A stretch of 10,455 nt of DNA from Prevotellaceae bacterium (GTDB lineage: Bacteria; Bacteroidota; Bacteroidia; Bacteroidales; Bacteroidaceae): contig JAUNQM010000061.1 in NCBI GenBank assembly GCA_030536165.1, forward strand, positions 1 through 10,455, read 5' to 3'. Position 1 is the stretch's first letter. Each line of letters starts with the position of its first letter. A program made the position numbers and the translations under genes. The notes beneath the pieces are model-generated. The model had not been told where the DNA came from. It made no database searches and worked only from the letters and a program-made list of their open reading frames with translations. Below, piece after piece: positions 1 to 7,190 of this stretch.

Positions 1-1
1 C

Positions 2-139
2 CAGGGAACGCCTGAGGAACTGGCTTCAAACCAGACGGTAAGAGAGAAATATCTCAGTACAAGTTTCGTGCTCCGCCAGAAAGACTTCCAGCGCATCGAC
101 GAGCAGAAACGTGCCGCCGAAAGCAGGGAACAGGCATAG
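2..139 (+). CDS. lptB: C-terminal fragment of an LptB-type ABC transporter ATPase (5' end outside window)
   Basis: The second base of the window starts an open frame of 45 codons ending in TAG at 137-139. It reads QGTPEELASNQTVREKYLST, then SFVLRQKDFQRIDEQKRAAE and a short charged tail. The G-T-P-E-E-L-A and V-R-E-K-Y-L-(x)n-F-x-L-R pattern is the usual C-terminus of LptB, the cytoplasmic ATPase of the LptB2FG complex that drives lipopolysaccharide from the inner membrane to the cell surface. All catalytic motifs (Walker A, signature, Walker B, H-loop) lie upstream of the window, so the call rests on the tail alone. A related branched-chain amino-acid ABC ATPase (LivF/LivG type) is the main alternative, since those end similarly. 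The OstA-like gene at the far end of the window makes the LptB reading more likely. The gap to tig is 38 bases. Confidence 0.72.
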   Translation, partial: QGTPEELASNQTVREKYLSTSFVLRQKDFQRIDEQKRAAESREQA

Positions 140-177
140 AAAAACCAGAATTTTATCAAAAATTTAAATAACATTTT

Positions 178-1530
178 ATGAACATTACATTTGAATGCGC
201 CGACAAGATTAACGGCAAGATTACAGCCTCAATTGTAAAGGCTGACTACGAGGAACAAGTAAAGAAAGCACTTAAGAACTACCAGAAGAAAGCCAACGTG
301 CCTGGTTTCCGTCCTGGTAAAGTACCTTTCGGTATGATAGAAAGACAATTCGGCACGCCAGTCAAGGTAGAAGAAATCAACAAGCTCCTCGGCGAGAAAG
401 TAGATGCTTACATCCGTGAAAACAAGATACAGATGCTCGGCAACCCAATACCTGCAGAACAGCAGCAGGAAGGTATGGACTTCGACAAGGACGACGACTT
501 CACTTTTGTATTCGACGTAGCTATCGCACCTGAGTTCAAGGTAGAACTTACTGGTAGAGACAAGGTGCCTTTCTATGACATAAAGGTTGACGACGAACTT
601 ATCAATCAGCAGATTGAAGTCTATACTTCACGCACAGGCCAGCACGTAAAGGTAAGAGAATACAAGGACGGTGACATGCTCAAGGGAGACGTTCGCGAAC
701 TCGAAAACGGCGACACAAAGGAAGGCGGCATCACAATTGAGGGTGCTGTAATGATGCCGAAATACATGAAGAGCGACAAGCAGAAAGCACTGTTCGACGG
801 TTGCAAGCCTGGTGATATCATCACGTTCAACCCTTACGAGGCTTACGAAGGAAGCGAAGTAGAACTCGCATCATTCCTCAAGATAGAGAAGGACAAGGTG
901 GCTGAAATGAAGTCAGACTTCACTTATCAGGTGATTGAAGTAACTCGCTACGAGAAGGGCGAAATCAATCAGGAACTCTTTGACAACGTATATGGAGAAG
1001 GCGTCGTAAAGAGCGAAGAAGAATTCCGCAACAAGGTAGCTGACGACCTCAAGACTCAGATGACAGCAGACAGCGACTATCGCTTCATCATCGACCTCCG
1101 CGCACACTGCGAGAAAAAGGTGGGCAAGCTTGCTTACCCAGACGAGCTGATGAAGAAGATTATGCAGCGCAACAATCCTGAAAAGGACTCTAAGTTCATC
1201 GACGAGAACTACGAAGGCAGCATAAAGGAACTCACATGGCACCTTATCCGCGAACAGCTTGTTGCAGCAAAGGGCATCAAGATTGACGAAGCCGACATCA
1301 AGGCAGCAGCAGTTGAAGCAACACGTGCACAGTTTGCACAGTATGGCATGAACAACGTGCCACAGGAAATGCTTGAAAAGTATGCAGAAGAGTCAATGAA
1401 GAAGGAAGAAATGATTAACAACCTCGTTGACCGCAGCATCGACCGCAAGATTACCGACGTATATAAGGACGTGGTAAAGCTCGACGTAAAGGAAGTTACG
1501 CTCAAAGAATTCAATAAACTGTTTGAATAA
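178..1530 (+). CDS. tig: Trigger factor, ribosome-associated chaperone
   Basis: The protein has 450 residues, against 432 in E. coli. Trigger factor docks at the ribosome exit tunnel and shields nascent chains. The N-terminal ribosome-binding domain (about 1-120) carries the signature loop G43-F44-R45-P46-G47-K48-V-P, the Bacteroidota form of the E. coli GFRKGK loop, at the same residue numbers. The middle part (about 150-255) sits where the FKBP-like PPIase domain belongs, but the usual FKBP landmarks (IPGFE-type segment, aromatic pocket residues) are hard to find, so isomerase activity is doubtful. The C-terminal helical chaperone domain (about 265-450) contains the typical W354-HLIREQLVAAKGIKIDEADI stretch. 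The ATG at 178 follows an A/T-rich leader without a Shine-Dalgarno motif, common in Bacteroidota. The TAA stop overlaps the clpP ATG by one base, so the two genes are probably translationally coupled. Confidence 0.97.
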   Translation: MNITFECADKINGKITASIVKADYEEQVKKALKNYQKKANVPGFRPGKVPFGMIERQFGTPVKVEEINKLLGEKVDAYIRENKIQMLGNPIPAEQQQEGMDFDKDDDFTFVFDVAIAPEFKVELTGRDKVPFYDIKVDDELINQQIEVYTSRTGQHVKVREYKDGDMLKGDVRELENGDTKEGGITIEGAVMMPKYMKSDKQKALFDGCKPGDIITFNPYEAYEGSEVELASFLKIEKDKVAEMKSDFTYQVIEVTRYEKGEINQELFDNVYGEGVVKSEEEFRNKVADDLKTQMTADSDYRFIIDLRAHCEKKVGKLAYPDELMKKIMQRNNPEKDSKFIDENYEGSIKELTWHLIREQLVAAKGIKIDEADIKAAAVEATRAQFAQYGMNNVPQEMLEKYAEESMKKEEMINNLVDRSIDRKITDVYKDVVKLDVKEVTLKEFNKLFE

Positions 1531-2198
1531 TGAACAACGACTTTAGAAAGTTTGCCACACAGCACCTCGGCATGAACGGTATGGTGCTCGACGACGTAGT
1601 AAAGGCTCAGTCACAGTATATGAACCCTTACATTCTTGAGGAACGTCAGCTCAACGTGACTCAGATGGACGTGTTCTCACGACTGATGATGGACCGCGTC
1701 ATCTTCCTCGGCACACAGATTGATGACTACACTGCAAATACCTTGCAGGCACAGCTCCTTTACCTCGACTCAATAGACCCAGGCAAGGATATCAACATCT
1801 ACATCAACTCACCTGGCGGAAGTGTGTATGCAGGACTTGGTATCTATGATACAATGCAGTTCATACAGAGCGACGTGGCTACAATCTGCACAGGCATGGC
1901 AGCATCAATGGCAAGTGTGCTGCTCGTTGCAGGCAAGGAAGGCAAGCGCTCAGCACTCACACACTCACGCGTGATGATTCACCAGCCAATGGGTGGTGCA
2001 CAAGGTCAGGCTTCAGACATTGAGATTGTGGCTGAAGAGATAATGAAACTGAAGAAAGAACTCTATACAATCATCTCTGAACACTCAAAGACACCTTTCG
2101 ACAAGGTATGGGCAGACTCTGACCGCGACTACTGGATGACAGCAGAAGAGGCTAAGGCATACGGAATGATTGATACTGTACTAAAGAAGAAACAATAA
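1530..2198 (+). CDS. clpP: ATP-dependent Clp protease proteolytic subunit ClpP
   Basis: This is the 222-residue serine peptidase that forms the tetradecameric chamber of ClpXP in the cytoplasm. The catalytic triad is intact: Ser126 in GMAASM, His151 in the MIHQPMGG segment, and Asp200 in SDRDYWMTAEEA. The spacings (25 and 49 residues) equal those of E. coli Ser97/His122/Asp171. The oxyanion segment SPGGSVYAG lies at 94-102. Compared with mature E. coli ClpP there are about 30 extra residues before the core (MNNDFRKFATQHLGMNGMVL and onward); I recall similar extensions in Bacteroides ClpP, and it may be a propeptide. The start is fixed by the TAATG overlap with the tig stop. The gene is followed by clpX, the partner unfoldase, after an 86-base gap occupied by a repeat element. 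Confidence 0.98.
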   Translation: MNNDFRKFATQHLGMNGMVLDDVVKAQSQYMNPYILEERQLNVTQMDVFSRLMMDRVIFLGTQIDDYTANTLQAQLLYLDSIDPGKDINIYINSPGGSVYAGLGIYDTMQFIQSDVATICTGMAASMASVLLVAGKEGKRSALTHSRVMIHQPMGGAQGQASDIEIVAEEIMKLKKELYTIISEHSKTPFDKVWADSDRDYWMTAEEAKAYGMIDTVLKKKQ

Positions 2199-2206
2199 AA
2201 TAAAAC

Positions 2207-2274
2207 GGTTTTGGGTTATTGGTTTTAGGTTATAGGTCAAACCGGCAACCAACAACCGATACCCCACAACCAAT
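2207..2274. repeat. Period-7 repeat element with inverted halves in the clpP-clpX gap
   Basis: The left half (2207-2237) is four heptamers and a partial: GGTTTTG, GGTTATT, GGTTTTA, GGTTATA, GGT. The right half (2240-2274) is five heptamers: AACCGGC, AACCAAC, AACCGAT, ACCCCAC, AACCAAT. The halves are imperfect inverted repeats: 2207-2238 against the reverse complement of 2240-2271 matches at 23 of 32 positions without gaps, plus two possible G-U pairs. A transcript could fold into a long imperfect hairpin just before the clpX start. No T-run follows, so it does not look like a simple terminator. It could instead be an RNA-processing or stability element, or a dispersed repeat. Confidence 0.8.
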
Positions 2275-2284
2275 CAAAATAAGA

Positions 2285-3508
2285 ATGAAGACGGCGAAAG
2301 ACAGATGTAGCTTTTGCGGCAGGAGCAGTGACCAAGTGAGACTCATGCTCAACGGCATGGGGGCTATGATTTGCGACGAATGTGTCAAGACGGCTTACGA
2401 AGTGCTTCAGGAAAACGGAGTTCTATCGAACGCTGGCGGCAAATTCAACGTAGAGATAAAGGATGTGCCAAAGCCTAAACAGCTTAAAGAATACCTTGAC
2501 CAATACGTAATCGGACAAGACGAAGCGAAGAAGACTCTCTCTGTGGCAGTATATAACCACTACAAGAGATTGAGTCAGCAAAAGTCTGACGACAATGATG
2601 TTGAGATAGAGAAAAGCAACATCATCATGGTAGGTACAACCGGCACAGGCAAGACGCTGCTTGCACGCACTATTGCAAAGAAGCTCAACGTGCCGTTTAC
2701 CATCGTCGATGCAACAATATTTACCGAAGCAGGCTATGTGGGAGAAGATGTGGAAAGCATACTCTCACGCTTGCTTCAGGTGGCAGACTACGATGTGGCT
2801 GCCGCAGAAAAGGGAATTGTGTTCATTGATGAGGTAGATAAGATAGCCCGCAAAAGCGACAACCCATCTATCACACGCGACGTAAGTGGCGAAGGAGTGC
2901 AGCAGAGCCTGCTCAAGCTGCTCGAAGGAAGTATAGTCAACGTGCCGCCAAAGGGTGGACGCAAGCACCCTGACCAAGACTACATTCATGTAGATACGAA
3001 AAACATATTATTTATATGTGGCGGAGCCTTCGACGGAATAGAGAGGAAGATCGCACAGCGACTGAATACTCACACTGTGGGTTATAACTCTGTGCAGAAC
3101 GTAAGACAGATTGACAAGGAAGACCTCATGAAGTACATCATGCCGCAAGATCTCAAATCGTTTGGCTTGATACCAGAGATAATAGGTCGTCTGCCTGTGC
3201 TTACATATCTCAACCCACTCAACAAGGAAACACTGCGCCGAATACTCACAGAGCCAAAGAACTCAATCATAAAACAATACGAGAAACTTTTCATCATGGA
3301 TGGAAAGACGCTTACATTCACACAGGAAGCACTCGACTTTATTGTTGACAAGGCCGTGGAATACAAACTTGGAGCTCGCGGGTTGCGCTCAATCGTGGAA
3401 AGCATCATGGTAGATGCTATGTTTGAGGAACCGTCAAAGCGCACAAAGACATTCAAGGTAACGGCAGATTACGCAAAGGCACAAATAGAATTAAGTTGTA
3501 AATTGTAA
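2285..3508 (+). CDS. clpX: ATP-dependent Clp protease ATP-binding subunit ClpX
   Basis: This is the AAA+ unfoldase that selects substrates and feeds them to ClpP. From the ATG at 2285 it has 407 residues. The N-terminal zinc finger is complete (C8, C11, C30, C33). Walker A is GTTGTGKT (117-124), the pore-1 loop GYVGED (150-155), Walker B IVFIDE (178-183), the RKH loop 226-228, the GRLPV segment follows I300 and supplies the arginine R302, and sensor II is GARGLR (363-368). The ClpP-docking IGF loop aligns with V265-G266-Y267, a conservative variant. The frame stays open upstream to a TTG at 2219, but that extension would be translated repeat DNA and lies before the conserved start of the zinc domain, so 2285 is preferred. 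The leader before the ATG is A-rich without a clear Shine-Dalgarno motif. Confidence 0.97.
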   Translation: MKTAKDRCSFCGRSSDQVRLMLNGMGAMICDECVKTAYEVLQENGVLSNAGGKFNVEIKDVPKPKQLKEYLDQYVIGQDEAKKTLSVAVYNHYKRLSQQKSDDNDVEIEKSNIIMVGTTGTGKTLLARTIAKKLNVPFTIVDATIFTEAGYVGEDVESILSRLLQVADYDVAAAEKGIVFIDEVDKIARKSDNPSITRDVSGEGVQQSLLKLLEGSIVNVPPKGGRKHPDQDYIHVDTKNILFICGGAFDGIERKIAQRLNTHTVGYNSVQNVRQIDKEDLMKYIMPQDLKSFGLIPEIIGRLPVLTYLNPLNKETLRRILTEPKNSIIKQYEKLFIMDGKTLTFTQEALDFIVDKAVEYKLGARGLRSIVESIMVDAMFEEPSKRTKTFKVTADYAKAQIELSCKL

Positions 3509-3510
3509 AA

Positions 3511-3558
3511 TCGATAATTCGATGACTCGATAAATCGAACATTCGATAAATCAATCCA
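3511..3558. repeat. Period-8 TCGATAAN tandem array in the clpX-recQ gap
   Basis: Starting two bases after the clpX stop, the units are TCGATAAT, TCGATGAC, TCGATAAA, TCGAACAT, TCGATAAA and a decayed TCAATCCA, all exactly eight bases apart. The core TCGA is self-complementary, so neighbouring copies make small palindromes, for example TCGAT-AA-ATCGA at 3527-3538 and ATCGA-TAAT-TCGAT at 3510-3523. The array fills most of the 60-base gap and ends about ten bases before the recQ ATG at 3569. No promoter boxes are evident within it. Confidence 0.82.
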
Positions 3559-3568
3559 TAAATCAACT

Positions 3569-5731
3569 ATGACACCAACAGAGGCGTTAAAACATTATTT
3601 CGGCTACGGTCAGTTCAAAGGCGACCAAGAGGCTATCATACAGAATGTATTAGATGGCAAGGACACTTTTGTACTGATGCCAACGGGAGGAGGAAAATCC
3701 CTTTGCTATCAGCTGCCTTCACTTATTATGGAAGGTACGGCTATCGTTATCTCACCTTTGATTGCACTAATGAAGAACCAAGTCGATGTTATGACAGGCT
3801 TGGGCGAAGAGGGAATCGCACATTATCTTAATTCATCACTCAGCAAGTCTGCCATAGAACAGGTGAAAGACGATGTGAGATCTGGAAAGACAAAGCTTCT
3901 CTATGTAGCACCAGAATCATTGACAAAATTTGAAAACGTAGAATTCCTGCGTCGCGTGTTTATTTCATTCTATGCCATTGATGAAGCTCACTGTATCTCA
4001 GAATGGGGACACGACTTCCGCCCTGAATACAGAAACATACGTCCTCTTATAAACCAAATAGGAGAAGCACCTATAATAGCACTTACTGCGACGGCAACAG
4101 ACAAGGTAAGGCTCGACATCAAGAAAAGTCTTGGCATCAACGATGCAACGGAATTCAAAAGTTCATTCAACCGCCCAAACCTTTACTACGAAGTACGACC
4201 TAAGACTAAAGACATTGATAAAGAAATAATCAAGTTTATAAAGCAAAACCCAGGCAAGAGTGGAATTATCTATTGTCTGTCGAGAAAGAAGGTTGAAGAA
4301 CTTGCAGAGATATTACGCATAAACGACATCCGTGCTGCCGCTTATCATGCAGGACTTGAAACCACGATTAGAACGCAAACACAGGACGACTTCATTATGG
4401 AACGCATCGACGTGATTGTAGCTACCATAGCCTTTGGCATGGGTATAGACAAGCCTGACGTACGTTTTGTCATTCACTACGACATACCGAAGAGTCTTGA
4501 AGGATACTATCAGGAGACCGGACGTGCGGGACGTGACAACGGCGAAGGAAAGTGTATTGCATTCTACACACACAAAGACCTTGAGAAACTTGAGAAGTTC
4601 ATGGAGGGGAAACCTGTTGCAGAGCAAGACATCGGTCGTCAGCTTCTGCAAGAGACAGAAGCCTATGCAGAATCGTCTATCTGCAGAAGAAAACTTCTCC
4701 TTCACTACTTCGGAGAATCATATCATGTGGATAATTGCGGAAACTGCGACAACTGTATTCATCCAAAGACAAAAGTTGAAGCCAAATATAAACTTGAAAA
4801 CGCCTTGAATGCAATCCTTAACTTGAAGGAAAGGTTCCGCACTGATTACCTCATCGACTTCCTTGTAGGTAAAGAATCAGAAGAAATAAAGGCACATAAG
4901 CATCAGGACTTAGAAGACTTCGGCTGTGGAAAAGAAGATTCCGCAAAAATGTGGAGCGCAATCATCCGCCAGGCAATGATTGATGGATATATAAAGAAAG
5001 AAGTCGAAAACTATGGCATATTAAAGGTGACTGAAAAGGGACGTGAATTCATCGACAAGCCTATTTCCTTCACGGTTGTTGAAGACAACGACTTCAGCAG
5101 TCTTGATGACATTTCTGGAGAAGAAGGCGGTACATCAGCCCTCGACCCCACGTTGTTTGCCATGCTGAAAGACCTCCGCAAGTCGGTCGCAAACAAGAAC
5201 AATGTTGCGCCTTATGTAGTCTTCCAAGACGGATCGCTGGAGCAGATGGCTACGGTGTATCCATTTACGCTTGAAGAAATGAAAACCATTCCAGGCGTAG
5301 GCGACGGAAAGGCAAAGAAGTTCGGCGAACCATTCTGCAAGCTTATAAAGAAATACTGCGAAGAGAATGACATCGAGCGTCTTGAGGACATGAGGGTAAA
5401 ACAATTGCCTAACAAATCATTGCTCAAGGTTGAAATCGTAGGAATGATTGACCGCAAGATGCCACTTGAAAGCATTGCCCACACAAAAAACATGACTGAG
5501 GAAGAACTCATAGGCAAACTTGAGACAATAGTCTTCTCTGGTACAAAACTTAACATCGACTACATACTTGAAGACTATCTCGACGATGAAGACATAGATG
5601 AACTGTATGAATACTTCCGTGAGTCACAGACAGGTTCTATCAAGGAGGCTCTTGAAGACTACGAAGACGCCTTTACTGAAGAAGAACTTCGTCTTGTAAG
5701 GATAAAATTTATTTCAGAAGTTGCAAATTAA
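3569..5731 (+). CDS. recQ: ATP-dependent DNA helicase RecQ
   Basis: This 720-residue 3'-5' superfamily 2 DNA helicase acts in recombination and stalled-fork repair. Walker A is TGGGKS (39-44) and motif II is DEAH (138-141), followed by the RecQ aromatic-rich loop HCISEWGHDFR. Motif III is TATAT (173-177) and motif VI is QETGRAGRD (315-323). The RQC zinc site is C372 with C390, C393 and C396, the same spacing as E. coli. A winged-helix region follows (about 405-500) and an HRDC domain (about 526-600, with the helix-hairpin-helix-like TIPGVGDGKAKKFG). The last 100 residues (about 620-718) are an acidic helical extension absent from the 600-residue E. coli enzyme and resemble the HTH_40 helicase C-terminal domain. 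The ATG at 3569 starts directly at the conserved N-terminus. A 14-base gap separates it from the next gene. Confidence 0.97.
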   Translation: MTPTEALKHYFGYGQFKGDQEAIIQNVLDGKDTFVLMPTGGGKSLCYQLPSLIMEGTAIVISPLIALMKNQVDVMTGLGEEGIAHYLNSSLSKSAIEQVKDDVRSGKTKLLYVAPESLTKFENVEFLRRVFISFYAIDEAHCISEWGHDFRPEYRNIRPLINQIGEAPIIALTATATDKVRLDIKKSLGINDATEFKSSFNRPNLYYEVRPKTKDIDKEIIKFIKQNPGKSGIIYCLSRKKVEELAEILRINDIRAAAYHAGLETTIRTQTQDDFIMERIDVIVATIAFGMGIDKPDVRFVIHYDIPKSLEGYYQETGRAGRDNGEGKCIAFYTHKDLEKLEKFMEGKPVAEQDIGRQLLQETEAYAESSICRRKLLLHYFGESYHVDNCGNCDNCIHPKTKVEAKYKLENALNAILNLKERFRTDYLIDFLVGKESEEIKAHKHQDLEDFGCGKEDSAKMWSAIIRQAMIDGYIKKEVENYGILKVTEKGREFIDKPISFTVVEDNDFSSLDDISGEEGGTSALDPTLFAMLKDLRKSVANKNNVAPYVVFQDGSLEQMATVYPFTLEEMKTIPGVGDGKAKKFGEPFCKLIKKYCEENDIERLEDMRVKQLPNKSLLKVEIVGMIDRKMPLESIAHTKNMTEEELIGKLETIVFSGTKLNIDYILEDYLDDEDIDELYEYFRESQTGSIKEALEDYEDAFTEEELRLVRIKFISEVAN

Positions 5732-5745
5732 AATAAAATAAGGAA

Positions 5746-7167
5746 ATGAAAAAACTGATGTTGATTTCAATGGTCGCTATGTCTGTTTGTTCTCAGATGA
5801 GAGCACAGACGAACGACCCTGTGATAATGACAATCAATGGCGTGGATGTGCCAAAGTCGGAGTTTGAATATTCTTTTAAGAAGAACAATTCCGAAGGAGT
5901 CATTGACAAGAAAAGCGTTGATGAATATGTTTACCTTTTCATCAACTACAAACTGAAAGTCGCAGCAGCGCTCGACGCACATCTTGACACAATGACATCT
6001 TACAAGAAGGAGTTTGTAGGTTATCGCGACGCACAGCTTTACCCATCATTTGTCACAGAGGAAGATGTTGAGAATGAAGCAAAGAAAGTCTATGAGACAA
6101 CAAAGAACTCAATAGGTCCTGCAGGTCTTGTTCGCCCAGCACACATCTTCTTCCACCTTCCACAGAAAGCCACAGCCGACGAACAGGCAGCAGTAAAAAA
6201 CCGTGCCGACTCTATATATAATGTATTGAAAGGCGGCGCTGACTTCGCAGAGATGGCTAAGAAGTATTCCAACGACATAGCTTCGGCAGGCAACGGCGGT
6301 CTGCTTCCGTGGCTCGCACCTAATCAAACCTTAAAAGAGTTTGAAGATGTTGCATACAAACTCAACGTTGGCGAAATGTCTGAAGTTGTCAAGTCGTCGA
6401 TGGGCTACCACATTATATTAATGAAAGGCAAAAAGCAACTTGAGCCTTACGATTCACTGCGCAGCGATATCATGAAGTTCATCGAGCAGCGCAACATTCG
6501 CGAATCAATTGCAAAGGCAAAGGTTGACACAATCGCAAAGCAGAGAAACATTTCAACCGAACAACTCATGGATGAGCGTGCCGAAGAACTTTCAGCAAAG
6601 GACCTCGACACCAAGTATCTCATTCAGGAATACCACGACGGATTGCTCCTCTATGAAATCAGCAACAACACCGTATGGAGTGCTGCCGCAAATGATTCCA
6701 TCGGACAAAAGAACTTCTTTGAAAAGAACCGTAAGAAATATGCTTGGGACGAGCCTCGCTATAAAGGTATAGCATACCACACAAGAGACAAAGCCGACGT
6801 CAAGGCTGTAAAGAAATGTATCAAGGGTGTGCCTTTCGAAAAGTGGGCACCATTACTCAAGGAGCAATTCAACAACGATTCTATCCTTCGCATCCGCGCA
6901 GAAAAGGGTATCTTCAAGAAAGGCGACAACGGACTTGTTGACAAAGAAGTCTTCAAGCAGAAGGACGCAAAGCCGAAAGAGGTCAAAGACTATCCTTACG
7001 ATGGCGTATTCGGAAAGATTCTCAAGAAAGGTCCAGAAGAATATACTGACGTAAAGAACCTTGTACTCTCCGACTATCAGGAAGAACTCGAAAAAGAATG
7101 GGTTAAGGAACTGAGAAGCAAATACACATTCTCTGTAAATAAAGATGTGCTTAAGACAATTAAATAG
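5746..7167 (+). CDS. Periplasmic parvulin-type peptidyl-prolyl isomerase (PpiC/SurA family, one clear domain)
   Basis: The protein has 473 residues and is predicted to be exported: residues 1-20 (MKKLMLISMVAMSVCSQMRA) form a signal peptide with cleavage likely before Q21. Cys15 is not in a good lipobox. A SurA_N-like helical part (about 25-125) precedes one well-formed parvulin domain (about 128-229: RPAHIFFHLP, FAEMAKKYSND, GNGGLLPWL, and GYHIILMKGKK at the end). Such proteins assist folding of outer-membrane and secreted proteins. The remainder (about 290-473) has the order of a second, worn parvulin unit (RYKGIAYHT, VPFEKWAPLLKEQF, KGIFKKGDNGL) and a helical tail ending in EKEWVKELRSKYTF; that second domain is my inference. 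An AAGGA motif just before the ATG (5740-5744) is one of the few Shine-Dalgarno-like sites here. The neighbouring gene is a second parvulin protein. Confidence 0.9.
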   Translation: MKKLMLISMVAMSVCSQMRAQTNDPVIMTINGVDVPKSEFEYSFKKNNSEGVIDKKSVDEYVYLFINYKLKVAAALDAHLDTMTSYKKEFVGYRDAQLYPSFVTEEDVENEAKKVYETTKNSIGPAGLVRPAHIFFHLPQKATADEQAAVKNRADSIYNVLKGGADFAEMAKKYSNDIASAGNGGLLPWLAPNQTLKEFEDVAYKLNVGEMSEVVKSSMGYHIILMKGKKQLEPYDSLRSDIMKFIEQRNIRESIAKAKVDTIAKQRNISTEQLMDERAEELSAKDLDTKYLIQEYHDGLLLYEISNNTVWSAAANDSIGQKNFFEKNRKKYAWDEPRYKGIAYHTRDKADVKAVKKCIKGVPFEKWAPLLKEQFNNDSILRIRAEKGIFKKGDNGLVDKEVFKQKDAKPKEVKDYPYDGVFGKILKKGPEEYTDVKNLVLSDYQEELEKEWVKELRSKYTFSVNKDVLKTIK

Positions 7168-7190
7168 TTACAAAACATAAAGTCCAAATT

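Noticed and set aside
2219..2284. TTG-initiated N-terminal extension of ClpX by 22 residues
   Set aside because: The added peptide is encoded by the heptamer repeat, has no family likeness, and the ATG at 2285 stands at the usual distance before the zinc finger.
3511..3568. Rho-independent terminator between clpX and recQ
   Set aside because: Small TCGA palindromes exist, but stems are short and AT-rich and no T-run follows.
4467..4808. 113-codon alternative frame inside recQ
   Set aside because: It overlaps conserved helicase motif VI and the zinc site of RecQ in another frame; Thr/Arg-rich with no domain.
5788..5790. Lipoprotein cysteine (Cys15) in the first isomerase
   Set aside because: The preceding residues M-S-V do not fit a lipobox; a standard signal peptidase I site after residue 20 is better.
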